Assembly (NCBI GenBank): GCA_963702055.1
Contig: OY969702.1
Coordinates: 2,046,001 to 2,110,000 of the forward strand
DNA length: 64,000 nt
Source of the DNA: CAWINX01 sp963702055
Lineage (GTDB): Bacteria; Actinomycetota; Thermoleophilia; Solirubrobacterales; 70-9
Reading direction: 5' to 3'
Shown here piece after piece: positions 42,327 through 50,379 of the stretch (positions within the stretch are counted from its first letter, which is position 1; the number at the start of each line of letters is the position of its first letter). Below the pieces are notes generated by a model. The model was not told the origin of the DNA and did no database searches. It was given only the letters and a program-made list of their open reading frames with translations. A program made the position numbers and the translations under genes.

Positions 42327-42700
42327 AGCTGATCGACACGAGCGTCGCGATCGACCACCTCCGCGGCTTGCCGGAGGCGGTCGAACTGCTCGGCGGCCTG
42401 ACCGAGGCCGAGGAGCTTCTCCTCGCCAGCGAGGTCGTCCGCTTCGAGCTCCTGGCCGGCGTCCGCAAAGGCGAGGTAGAGGCGCTGGAGCAATTCTTCT
42501 CAGCGGTCTCTTGGGTGCCGGTTGGCGAGGAGGTATCACGGGCCGCTGGCGAGCTCGCCCAGCGCCACCGCCGCTCCCACAGCGGCATCGACGACGCCGA
42601 CTACCTGATCGCCGCCACCGCGCTCTTGCTCGAGGCCGACCTGCTCACCACCAACGTGCGCCACTTCCCGATGATCCGGGGGCTTCAGCCAGCCTACTAA
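42323..42700 (+). CDS. PIN-domain ribonuclease toxin (VapC-like)
   Basis: 125 residues from the GTG at 42323, which overlaps the antitoxin stop (GTGA). VKLIDTSVAIDHLRG holds the first catalytic aspartate (Asp5), followed by the glutamate in SEVVRFELLAG, and the acidic pair in SGIDDADYLIAATALLLEADLLTTNVRHFPMI. PIN-domain toxins cut tRNA or rRNA using Mg2+. Normal VapC length. The longer open frame upstream is antiphase to the antitoxin and non-coding. Confidence 0.9.
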   Translation: MKLIDTSVAIDHLRGLPEAVELLGGLTEAEELLLASEVVRFELLAGVRKGEVEALEQFFSAVSWVPVGEEVSRAAGELAQRHRRSHSGIDDADYLIAATALLLEADLLTTNVRHFPMIRGLQPAY

Positions 42701-43404
42701 CGGTCCTTGGCCGGCGGTTCCCTCCATTCGTCTATGACCTGCTCGACTTCGGCTCGGACGCACGCTCTCGCTTCCAGCCTGTCCATGCCGCCCATCAGCA
42801 ACTCGTCGTAGGACGTGTCCACATGCCGAATGGCGGCCGCTACGGCGAGGTTTAATGCCTCGGGATCGAGATCGCGCCCGGCGGCGGTTCGCCCGATTCG
42901 CCCGCTGTTTCGCCTGAAGGCATGGAGAGCGATCTCCTCGGCTCGATCCTGGGGGCAGCGTGGGTAGTTCCGCAGGATCTCGATTGTCGCGCGCGCCTGG
43001 AGTTTCGCGTCCGCCTCCACCCGCCGGGCCTGTTCACGCAGCTTACGCCGCGCCCGCGACTCCTCGTCCGCCAGGCATGCGCGCTCGGCCCGGCCGAGCG
43101 CCTCCTCCTCAACCAGGATGCCCTGTCGCTCGTACCGCCGCCGGGATCGGCTGAAGCGCACGACTACCGCCGAGAGCCCGCTGGTCTTCTTCGCGCGACG
43201 CGTGAGCGCCGCATCGCCAGCCGGGAGGTAGACGAGGTGATCGAGGTCGGCGCAGCTCAGGCAGAGCGGTCCCGCGTCGTCCATCGTCAGGAAGTCGCCC
43301 GTGTCCGAGCACTCGGCGCAGGCCCAGCTCTTCAGCGGCGAAACCACCACCAGATCCGTCGCCTTGCCTCCTTGCTTTGCGGCTTCTGCAGGACTCGCGG
43401 TCAT
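42697..43404 (-). CDS. DUF2293 domain protein
   Basis: 235 residues. The N-terminus has a zinc-ribbon-like cluster (WACAECSDTGDFLTMD, then PLCLSCADLDHLVYL), then KTSGLSAVVVRFSRSRRRYERQGILVEEEAL, a basic helical part, and the C-terminal DUF2293 core (YPRCPQDRAEEIALHAFRRN, RIGRTAAGRDLDPEAL, VRHVDTSYDELLMGGMDR with one residue variation). The family is found in bacteria and fungi and has no established role; a nucleic-acid-binding function is suggested by the zinc cluster and basic helix only. It overlaps the vapC-like stop by 4 bases on the opposite strand. Confidence 0.8.
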   Translation of the reverse strand: MTASPAEAAKQGGKATDLVVVSPLKSWACAECSDTGDFLTMDDAGPLCLSCADLDHLVYLPAGDAALTRRAKKTSGLSAVVVRFSRSRRRYERQGILVEEEALGRAERACLADEESRARRKLREQARRVEADAKLQARATIEILRNYPRCPQDRAEEIALHAFRRNSGRIGRTAAGRDLDPEALNLAVAAAIRHVDTSYDELLMGGMDRLEARACVRAEVEQVIDEWREPPAKDR

Positions 43405-43488
43405 GTTGGTCTTGTGTAACGGATCGCCACCGCTACATGCAACCGGAAGTCACGACGTCAGCCGCGCCGTGGGGCAAAATCGCCAGCC

Positions 43489-45048
43489 ATGAGCACCCTC
43501 GCCCAGTCGCTCGACGAGCAGAACCTGCGCCGCCTGGCCGGTGGTCGCTCCTATGAGCGCGGCGTCGATTACGCGGCCTCCGGCCGGGTCGCCCGGCTGA
43601 CTCGGAGCGAGATGAGCGTCGAAGCCAGCGTGCAGGGCGCCCATCGCTACCGGGTCGAGCTGTGGGAGGAGGACGGCGAGCTGCGAGCCCGTTGCACCTG
43701 TCCAATGGGAGTCAGCGGCGCCTTCTGCAAGCACTGCGTCGCCACCGGCCTTGCCGCGCTCGAAGCGGGCGAGGACGCACCGACGCCGATCTCGATCGAG
43801 GACGTGCGAATTCACCTCGGCTCGCTGAAGAAGAAGGAGCTGGTCGAGCTGCTGATCGAAGAGGCATGCGAGGACGAGCGCCTGTTCGACCGCCTGCGAT
43901 TGCGCGTCGCCACGGGCGAGGAAGGCATCGACATGGCCTCGTTCCGCGACGCGATCGACCGGGCGGTCGATCCGGGCGGCTTCATCAGCTACGCCGAGGC
44001 TTACGACTATTCCCGCACCCTCAACGAGACGATCGGCTCGCTTCGGGCCGTCCTCGTCGCAGGACATGCGGCCGAGGCGGTGGAGCTGATCGAGCACTGC
44101 TGCATGGCGATCGAACGCACGGCCGGCAGGATGGACGACTCCGACGGCCACCTCAGCATCGCCTTCGACAGCCTCCAACGCCTCCATCGCGAGGCCAGCG
44201 CGAAGGCTGACTTCGAGCCGACGCAGCTGGCAGAGCGCCTCTTTGAACGGATGATGGCGAGCGACTACGAACTCTTCTATGACGCCGCCGAGGTCTACGC
44301 GCCGCTGCTGGGGGAGCCGGGCCGGCGTCGCTACGTCGAGTTGGTGCAAGCGGAGTGGGAACGCCTGCCGGCGCTACGCCCTCAGGACGATCCCTACGCA
44401 GGGCGCGCGTTTTCGGTCGTACTCGAGGACGATGAAGACTCGGAGTGCGACTCCCGCTTTCGGATCACCTACGTGATGAAGCTCCTGGCGAAGCAGTCCG
44501 GCGATCCAGACGAGCTGGTCGCTGTGCTTTCGCACGATCTCTCCTCGCCCTACTCCTTCCTTAGCATCGCCGAGGTCTACGCGGAGGCCGGTCGCGACGA
44601 CGACGCGATCGAGTGGGCGGAGCGGGGAGTGGAGGCGTTCCCAGAGAACGGCGACTCTCGCCTGGTCGCTTTCCTCGCCGCGGCTCGGCGCAGGCGCGGC
44701 GAGCACGAGCAGGCGGCGGAGCTGATGTGGAGCCTGTACGAGTCCCATCCCGGTCTCGGTTACTTCGAAAAGCTCAAGCCATACGCCGATGAAGCCGGGA
44801 CGTGGGATGAGGTGCGCGGTCGTGCTCTCGACCTGCTGCGCGAACGGATCGCCGCCGCCGAGGACGAGCGCCGCGCCCGAGGCTATGGCTGGTCCTACCG
44901 GGACGCCACCGAGCTCGTCCGCATCCGCCTCTGGGAGGGCGACGTGGGTACCGCCCTCGCCGATGTGCGCGGGAGGGCGGCTGCCGGCAGGAGGTCTGGC
45001 TGGCGCTCGCCGAGGCGCTCGAAGAGGCCGAGCCCTGGGAGGCGATGA
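43489..45048 (+). CDS. SWIM zinc-finger protein, frameshifted near its 3' end
   Basis: The open frame gives 519 residues. Residues 10-85 contain a SWIM zinc finger: ARCTCPMGVSGAFCKHCVA, with Cys69, Cys71, Cys80 and His82 as ligands. The remainder is a long helical repeat region with TPR-like segments (FLSIAEVYAEAGRDDDAIEWA, ERGVEAFPENG). After about residue 493 the frame turns Arg/Ser/Pro rich; shifting by one base near 44970 restores EGGCRQEVWLALAEALEEA and runs to a stop at 45176. A one-base deletion or a sequencing error is the simplest explanation. SWIM domains bind DNA or proteins; the function of this stand-alone type is unknown. Confidence 0.75.
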   Translation: MSTLAQSLDEQNLRRLAGGRSYERGVDYAASGRVARLTRSEMSVEASVQGAHRYRVELWEEDGELRARCTCPMGVSGAFCKHCVATGLAALEAGEDAPTPISIEDVRIHLGSLKKKELVELLIEEACEDERLFDRLRLRVATGEEGIDMASFRDAIDRAVDPGGFISYAEAYDYSRTLNETIGSLRAVLVAGHAAEAVELIEHCCMAIERTAGRMDDSDGHLSIAFDSLQRLHREASAKADFEPTQLAERLFERMMASDYELFYDAAEVYAPLLGEPGRRRYVELVQAEWERLPALRPQDDPYAGRAFSVVLEDDEDSECDSRFRITYVMKLLAKQSGDPDELVAVLSHDLSSPYSFLSIAEVYAEAGRDDDAIEWAERGVEAFPENGDSRLVAFLAAARRRRGEHEQAAELMWSLYESHPGLGYFEKLKPYADEAGTWDEVRGRALDLLRERIAAAEDERRARGYGWSYRDATELVRIRLWEGDVGTALADVRGRAAAGRRSGWRSPRRSKRPSPGRR

Positions 45049-45176
45049 TCATCTACCGCGAGCAGGTCGAGCCGACGATTGAACGCAAGCGCAAGGCCGA
45101 CTACCGCGAGGCCACCGACATGCTCGCGAAGGTCCGCGATCTGATCCTCCCGGAGCTGGAAACCGCCCAGCGGTAG
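44970..45176 (+). pseudogene. Displaced C-terminal coding segment of the SWIM gene
   Basis: Read one frame back from the main SWIM frame, this region encodes EGGCRQEVWLALAEALEEA, then PWEAMIIYREQVEP and DYREATDMLAKVRDLI, ending in TAG at 45174-45176. This is helical-repeat-like sequence with normal codon use, continuous in sense with the upstream protein. The whole ancestral gene therefore spans 43489-45176. Confidence 0.7.
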
Positions 45177-45238
45177 GGTCGAAGGCCGTGGGACGAACCG
45201 CCCCCTTCGTACCTGGAGCTTGTGCGGATGAAATACTG

Positions 45239-45259
45239 CACATCTAGAATCTAAGTGTG
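45239..45259 (+). promoter_or_regulatory. Candidate AbiE operator and -10 element
   Basis: CACATCTAGA (45239-45248) and TCTAAGTGTG (45250-45259) form an inverted repeat matching at 8 of 10 positions. TAGAAT at 45245-45250 is a -10 candidate in its centre. AbiEi antitoxins are known to autorepress by binding inverted repeats in their promoter, so this is a natural candidate site. Confidence 0.45.
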
Positions 45260-45272
45260 TAGACTTTTTGGA

Positions 45273-45875
45273 ATGCGACCTAGCCAAGTGCTCGACATCG
45301 CGCGTCATGCCGGAGGGATCTCGTCGGCCGCAGAGCTGATCGAGGGAGGTGCCCGTTGGGAGGATCTCTACCGACTACGGGATAGCGGTGAGCTAATCGA
45401 ACTCTCCCGCGGCGTCTTCCGCGTAGCCGATGCTCCGGCAACCGCCCACCTCGATCTGGTTGCGGTGTGCCGCCGGGCGCCAGGGGGGATGATCTGCCTC
45501 AACTCCGCCGCTAGCTTCTGGGACCTGAGCGACGAGATGCCCGAGGCGGTCCACCTGGCGATAGCCCGCGGGAGGCATCGCCCGAGGATCGCCTACCCGC
45601 CCACGCGGGTGCATGTCTTCGCTGCTGCGACGTTCTCACTCGGGCGCGCAATGGAGAAGATCGAATCGGGGGAGACAATCGCGATCAGCTCCAAGGAGCG
45701 GACGGTCGCCGACCTCATGCGCTTCCGTTCTCGCGTGGGCCGCGATCTGGCGCTGGGGGCGCTGCGACGATACCTGCAGGGCGGCGACGCCAAGCCGGGC
45801 GAGCTGTTGGCCCTGGCACGCCGTCTGCGTGTCGGCTCCGTCATGGCCGAGGCGATGGAGCCCCTGCTGGCGTGA
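45273..45875 (+). CDS. AbiEi-family antitoxin (type IV toxin-antitoxin)
   Basis: 200 residues from the ATG at 45273. The N-terminal winged helix (GGISSAAELIEGGARWEDLYRL, RDSGELIELSRGVFRVAD) binds DNA. The rest (GGMICLNSAASFWDLSDEMP, ISSKERTVADLMRFR) matches the C-terminal antitoxin domain of the AbiEi family. It neutralises AbiEii by countering its effect and represses its own promoter. Its stop TGA overlaps the GTG of the toxin gene, giving tight coupling. A GTG in frame at 45255 is a less likely start. Confidence 0.87.
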   Translation: MRPSQVLDIARHAGGISSAAELIEGGARWEDLYRLRDSGELIELSRGVFRVADAPATAHLDLVAVCRRAPGGMICLNSAASFWDLSDEMPEAVHLAIARGRHRPRIAYPPTRVHVFAAATFSLGRAMEKIESGETIAISSKERTVADLMRFRSRVGRDLALGALRRYLQGGDAKPGELLALARRLRVGSVMAEAMEPLLA

Positions 45876-46738
45876 CCGAGCGCACACCCCGGCGGGCCTA
45901 TCTCGATCTCCAAAAGCTCGCCCGCGATCAGGGTCGCAATACGCAGCAGCTCTTCGAACTCTACGTCCACGAGCGTTTTCTCGCCCGGCTGGCCGAGTCG
46001 CCGTTCGCCGACAAGCTCGTCCTCAAAGGCGGGATGCTGCTCGCCGTCCTCGATTTGCGGCGCGGAACGCGAGACGCCGATATGCTCGTGCGCGGTCTGG
46101 CCAGCGACGAGCCCAGCCTTCGTGCCGCGATCGGCCAGATCGCGTCGGCCCCGATGGCTGACGGCGTCGAGTTCGACACCACCGCGATCTCGATCACCGT
46201 GATTCGCGAAGGGGACGATTACGAGGGCATCCGCCTTGCCTTGCCCGCAGACCTCGGAGGCGCTGAGCTCAAGCTCAGGCTCGATCTGTCCTTCGGCGAT
46301 CCGGTCGAGCCGCAGCGGATCGACTACCCAACGCTCCTTGGCGACCCGGGCTTTTCGCTTCTGGGCTACCCATTGGAGAACGTGATCGCCGAGAAGGCTG
46401 ACACGATGATGTTCCTCGGCGACGCAAATACTCGCGACCGCGACTACGGCGACGTCTACCTGCTCTCACAGATCCACTCTGTTGACGCCGAAACGCTGCG
46501 CAACGCGCTACGCAGCGTTGCCGAGCACCGCGACCATGAAGTACGCCCGCTTGGGCCACTCCTCGAAACCCTTCGCGAGAGTCGTCAGCAGCCCTGGGAG
46601 GCGTTTCGCGGCCGGGCCGCCTTGGCCGCCTTGCCGGAGCGCTTCGCCGATGTTGTCAATGCGGTCGTCGACTTCGTCGACGGACTGCAAGACGCTGGCA
46701 ACTCGACTTGGAATCCGGCCGTGCGACGATGGGAGTAG
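45872..46738 (+). CDS. AbiEii-family nucleotidyltransferase toxin
   Basis: 288 residues, GTG start overlapping the antitoxin stop by 4 bases. The DNA polymerase beta-like nucleotidyltransferase core is visible as KLVLKGGMLLAVL (Lys52-Gly-Gly) followed by RRGTRDADMLVRG with the metal-binding Asp68 and Asp70, then the third acidic strand LKLRLDLSFGD and LLGYPLENVIAEKADTMM. AbiEii/MenT-type toxins add nucleotides to tRNA 3' ends or serine tRNAs and stop growth, often giving abortive phage infection. Key residues look intact, so the toxin is predicted active. Confidence 0.9.
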   Translation: MTERTPRRAYLDLQKLARDQGRNTQQLFELYVHERFLARLAESPFADKLVLKGGMLLAVLDLRRGTRDADMLVRGLASDEPSLRAAIGQIASAPMADGVEFDTTAISITVIREGDDYEGIRLALPADLGGAELKLRLDLSFGDPVEPQRIDYPTLLGDPGFSLLGYPLENVIAEKADTMMFLGDANTRDRDYGDVYLLSQIHSVDAETLRNALRSVAEHRDHEVRPLGPLLETLRESRQQPWEAFRGRAALAALPERFADVVNAVVDFVDGLQDAGNSTWNPAVRRWE

Positions 46739-46980
46739 GCAGCGAGCAGTCAAGTCGCGAGCCGTGGTGTAACCGGACTCGCCGGAGATGACGTCACACT
46801 GGTAGAAGTGGCGATGGGGCCGATTTCATCGCCACAATCCCCCCAAAATCTCCGCAAACTGCGGGCAACCGGATTCTCCTCTAGGCCGAAAATCCAGTTC
46901 CGTTCCGAACCCTGTATTTGGCTTTCCAATGGTCTTTGCGGCCTCTTTTAGAAGCCGTGAAATCACCTCTCGGCGAACAG
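46739..46980. other. Right end of the island without a gene
   Basis: 242 bases of lower GC than the surroundings with no supported open frame. It contains the hairpin GTGGCGATG (46809-46817)/CATCGCCAC (46828-46836), which shares its arm sequence with the hairpin at 41853. An integrase gene would be expected at one island end but is not here. With the attachment repeat it fills the gap before the epimerase gene. Confidence 0.6.
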
Positions 46981-47023
46981 CTGAAAATCGTGGTGTCGCC
47001 GGTTCGATTCCGGCCCTCGCCAT
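46981..47023 (+). repeat. Right attachment repeat (tRNA-Phe 3' half)
   Basis: Identical over 43 bp to 41748-41790. It lacks the 5' half of the tRNA, so it is not a functional tRNA gene. It marks the right boundary of the island; normal chromosomal genes resume with the epimerase at 47065. Confidence 0.9.
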
Positions 47024-47064
47024 CCGCCCCCTCCGCATTCCGCGCCTGACGGGATAATCACCCG

Positions 47065-48063
47065 ATGCTCACCGTCGCCGTCACCGGTCCCACCGGGGAG
47101 GTTGGGAAGCCCTTCATCGCCGCCCTGGAGCGGATGCCCGAGGTGGAGCGGGTGATCGGGATGGCGCGCAGGCGCTTCGACCCCGCCAAGCACCACTGGG
47201 GGGACAAGGTCGAGTACCGCCGCGGCGACATCCTCGATCGCGACTCCGTCGACGCGCTGGTCGAGGGCGCCGACGTCGTCGTCCACCTCGCCTTCGTCAT
47301 CGTCGCCGGTCGCGGCGAGAGCCGCGAGATCAACCTGGCCGGCTCGCGCAACGTCTTCGAGGCGGCCGCCGCCGCCGGGGCGAAGCGGCTCGTCTACACC
47401 TCCTCGGTCGCCGCCTACGGCTTCGACCGCGACCTCCCCGAGCTGCTCACCGAGGACACCGAGGTGCGGGGAGAGCCCCGCCATCCCTACTCGGCCCAGA
47501 AGGCGGAGGTCGAGGCGGAGCTGGCGGCGGCGCTGGAGGGCTCCGGCACCGACGCCTACGTCTTCCGCCCCTGCATCGTCGCCGGGCCCGAGGCGACCCT
47601 GCTGCTCGACCTGATCCCCCTGCTCGCCCTCAGCCGGCGCATCCCCGGCCCGCTGCGCTGGGCGCTGGGCAAGGTGCCCGAGCTGCGCCCGGTGCTGCCC
47701 GACCCCGGCGTGCCCTTCCAGCTGGTCCACCACGACGACGTCGCCGCGGCGCTCTGCGCGGCGGTGATCGACGAGGGCGACCCCGGCGTCTACAACCTCG
47801 CCGGCCCGGGCGAGCTGACCATCTCCGACCTAGCCCACGCGCTCGGCTGGCACGCGGCGCCGGCCCCGCAGCTGGCGGTCGGCGCGGCCGCCGAGGCGGT
47901 CGCCCTGATGCCGTTCCTGCCCAACGAGGCGGCCTGGATCGAGGCGGTGCGCCGCCCGGTCCTGATGGACACCTCACGCGCCCGCCGCAAGCTGCACTGG
48001 ATGCCCCAGCACGACGCGCTCGGGACCCTGCGGGAGACGGTCGCCGCCGCCCGCGCCCGCTGA
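47065..48063 (+). CDS. NAD-dependent epimerase/dehydratase (extended SDR)
   Basis: 332 residues. The dinucleotide motif is VAVTGPTGEVGKPFI at the N-terminus, and the catalytic tyrosine and lysine appear in HPYSAQKAEVEAEL, preceded by the serines of VYTSSVAAYG. A GDILDRDSVDALVEGADVVVHLAF segment is typical of extended short-chain dehydrogenases that act on nucleotide sugars, sterols or similar. The tail after residue 270 is variable. The substrate cannot be assigned. It begins 41 bases after the island's right attachment repeat. Confidence 0.87.
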   Translation: MLTVAVTGPTGEVGKPFIAALERMPEVERVIGMARRRFDPAKHHWGDKVEYRRGDILDRDSVDALVEGADVVVHLAFVIVAGRGESREINLAGSRNVFEAAAAAGAKRLVYTSSVAAYGFDRDLPELLTEDTEVRGEPRHPYSAQKAEVEAELAAALEGSGTDAYVFRPCIVAGPEATLLLDLIPLLALSRRIPGPLRWALGKVPELRPVLPDPGVPFQLVHHDDVAAALCAAVIDEGDPGVYNLAGPGELTISDLAHALGWHAAPAPQLAVGAAAEAVALMPFLPNEAAWIEAVRRPVLMDTSRARRKLHWMPQHDALGTLRETVAAARAR

Positions 48064-48147
48064 GGCCCCGCCCCGCGCCCGCCGGCCGACCGAGAATCCG
48101 TAACTGACCCGGATGCCGGCCCGGCTCCGGCGGCATACGGTTCGGGC

Positions 48148-49554
48148 ATGGCGGACAGGCTGACCCCCCTCGACGCGGCGTTCCTGGAACTCGAGGAGAG
48201 AGACGAGTCCTCGCACATGCACGTCGGCTGGGCGATGGTCTTCGACCCGCTCCCGGAGGGAGGCACGCCGCCGGTCGAGCGGGTCCGCGACCTCCTCGAG
48301 CACCGGCTCGAGCTGCTCCCCCGCTTCCGTCGCCGCCTCTCCTCCCAGCGGACCGGCCGCCTCACCTGGCCGACCTGGGAGCCGCACTCCGGCTTCGACA
48401 TCGCGACCCACGTTCGCCATGCGACCCTCCCCGAGCCCGGTGGCGAGGACGAGCTGCTCGAGTGGCTCGCAGACTTCTACTCGCACCGCCTCGATCGGGC
48501 GCACCCGCTCTGGGAGATGACCCTCCTCGACGGGCTCGCCGACGGCCGCTGGGCGCTCGCGGCCAAGGTCCACCACTGCCTCGTCGACGGGATCAGCGGC
48601 TCCTCGGTGACCACCGCGATCCTCGACGCCGAGCCCCAACCGGCCCCCGGCTCCAAGGGCGTGCTCGCCGCGCTGGTTTCCGGGGACGACGAGCCGGACG
48701 CGGAGGGCCGGGGGACGCTCGCGGCGCTCGCCGGCGGCGCTCGCGCCGGCCTCGACGTCGCCCTGCATCCGCGCCGGCTGCTGGGCCGCTCGCGGGCGAT
48801 CGCCGAGCTGCTGCTGCGCGACGAGCTGGTCGGCGCCCCCCGAACCAGCATCAACGTGCAGATCGGCGGCAGCCGCCGCCTCGCCGCGATCTCCGTGCCG
48901 CTCGACGACCTCAAGGGGGTCAAGAACAGCCTCGGCGGCACCGTCAACGACGTCGTCCTCGCCGCCACCGCCGGCGGCCTGCGGCGCCTGTTCGAGCATC
49001 GCGGCGACGACCTCGACGTCGGCAACTTACGGGCGATGGTCCCGGTCAGCCTGCGCCTCGCAGGCGAGCAGCTCGCCCTCGGCAACCGCGTCTCATCGCT
49101 GTTCGTCGAGCTGCCGGTCGCCGAGCCGGACCCGCTGCTGCGCTACCGCAAGACGGTCGCCGCGTCGCGCGAGCTGAAGGAGGGCGACCAGGGCATGGGC
49201 GCCGAGGCGCTGGTCGAGCTTGCCGGCGCCGCGCCGCCCCTGGTCCACGGCGTCGTCGCGCAACTGGCCTTCGCCCCTCGCCTCTTCAACATCACGATCA
49301 CCAACGTCCCGGGGCCGCCGGCGACGCTCTACGCGCTGGGCGCCCCCTTGCGACGGGTGGTGCCGCTGGTGCCGATCTTCGCCGGCCATGCGATCGGCGT
49401 CGCCGCGGTCAGCTACGACGGCGAGGTCACCTTCGGGCTCAACGCCGACCGCGGCAGCGTCCCCGACCTTGAGGCCTTCGAACGGGGCATCGAGGAGTCG
49501 CTCGAGGAGCTGGGACGGCTCGCCGCGTCAAGTGGCCGGCGCCTCGCCGTCTGA
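48148..49554 (+). CDS. Wax ester synthase/diacylglycerol acyltransferase (WS/DGAT)
   Basis: 468 residues. LTPLDAAFLELEERDESSHMHVG is the conserved N-terminus, and the catalytic motif HHxxxDG is KVHHCLVDGISG near residue 142. The C-terminal half has LGGTVNDVVLAATAGGLRR, NRVSSLFVELPV and FNITITNVPGPPATLYALGAP. These enzymes esterify fatty alcohols or diacylglycerol with acyl-CoA at the membrane or lipid-droplet surface, making storage lipids. The stop overlaps the next gene's ATG, and a second WS/DGAT lies at 52038. Confidence 0.93.
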   Translation: MADRLTPLDAAFLELEERDESSHMHVGWAMVFDPLPEGGTPPVERVRDLLEHRLELLPRFRRRLSSQRTGRLTWPTWEPHSGFDIATHVRHATLPEPGGEDELLEWLADFYSHRLDRAHPLWEMTLLDGLADGRWALAAKVHHCLVDGISGSSVTTAILDAEPQPAPGSKGVLAALVSGDDEPDAEGRGTLAALAGGARAGLDVALHPRRLLGRSRAIAELLLRDELVGAPRTSINVQIGGSRRLAAISVPLDDLKGVKNSLGGTVNDVVLAATAGGLRRLFEHRGDDLDVGNLRAMVPVSLRLAGEQLALGNRVSSLFVELPVAEPDPLLRYRKTVAASRELKEGDQGMGAEALVELAGAAPPLVHGVVAQLAFAPRLFNITITNVPGPPATLYALGAPLRRVVPLVPIFAGHAIGVAAVSYDGEVTFGLNADRGSVPDLEAFERGIEESLEELGRLAASSGRRLAV

Positions 49555-50348
49555 TGATGGGCGAGCTTCACTACGAGGGCTACCGGATCGGGTACGACTC
49601 CTACGGCGAGGGGGATCGCGTCCTCGTCCTCGTCCACGGCCTGTTGATGAACCGCCGCATGTTTGAGCGGTTGGGGCCGGCCCTGGCCGAGCGCGGCAAC
49701 CGGGTGATCTGCATGGACCTGCTCGGCCACGGGCGCTCCGACCGGCCCGAGGACCTGCGCCTCTACTCGATGCCGCTCTTCGCCCGCCAGGTGGCGGCAT
49801 TGCTCGACCACCTGGGACTCGAGTCCGCGGTCGTCGGCGGCACCTCGCTGGGGGCCAACGTCGCCCTCGAGCTGGCGACGCGCGACCCCGAGCGGGTCGG
49901 CGGCCTGTTCATCGAGATGCCGGTGCTCGACAACGCGCTCGCCGCGGTCGCCGCCACCTTCGCCCCGATCCTGCTCGGCCTGCGGATCGGCCGGCCGGCC
50001 TTCGAGGTCGTCTCCCGCCTCGCCTCCGTCGTTCCCCGCACCAACTACCTGCTCGACATTGGCCTCGACTGGGCTCGCCAGCGCCCGGGCCCCTCTCGCG
50101 CCGTGCTGGAGGGGCTGCTGTTGGGAGAGACCGCGCCGCATCGCGAGGAGCGGCGCAAGATCGCCCAGCCGGCGCTGATCGTCGGCCACCCGCGGGACCC
50201 GCTGCACCCGTTCAGCGACTCCGGGATGCTCGTCGAAGAGCTCGCCAACGCTCGCCTGGTCGAGGCGAACTCGATCCTCGAATGGCGAATCACCCCGGAG
50301 CGGCTGAACGCGGAGCTGGCGGCGTTCCTGGAGGAGGTGTCGGCCTAG
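49554..50348 (+). CDS. Alpha/beta hydrolase
   Basis: 264 residues. The oxyanion-hole HG motif is LVLVHGLLMNRRMFERL, the nucleophile elbow is VVGGTSLGANVALEL (G-x-S-x-G with Ser near residue 98), and the acid/histidine part has LIVGHPRDPLHPFSD. The ATG overlaps the WS/DGAT stop by one base, so the two are co-translated and the hydrolase may act on a lipid ester or acyl donor in the same pathway (inferred). No signal peptide. Substrate unknown. Confidence 0.9.
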   Translation: MMGELHYEGYRIGYDSYGEGDRVLVLVHGLLMNRRMFERLGPALAERGNRVICMDLLGHGRSDRPEDLRLYSMPLFARQVAALLDHLGLESAVVGGTSLGANVALELATRDPERVGGLFIEMPVLDNALAAVAATFAPILLGLRIGRPAFEVVSRLASVVPRTNYLLDIGLDWARQRPGPSRAVLEGLLLGETAPHREERRKIAQPALIVGHPRDPLHPFSDSGMLVEELANARLVEANSILEWRITPERLNAELAAFLEEVSA

Positions 50349-50379
50349 TCGGCATCCGGCTTGGCTATCGTCTCCACGC

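Larger units (their letters stand above)
41748..47023. mobile_element. Genomic island integrated in tRNA-Phe, 5.2 kb, no recognised integrase
   Basis: Bounded by a 43-bp perfect direct repeat of the tRNA-Phe 3' half (41748-41790 and 46981-47023). Between them lie a VapBC-like pair, a DUF2293 gene, a frameshifted SWIM gene and an AbiEi/AbiEii pair. None of these encodes a recognisable tyrosine or serine recombinase, so the element is either a remnant, or is mobilised in trans. A related hairpin (GTGGCGATG/CATCGCCAC type) lies near both ends. Confidence 0.85.
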
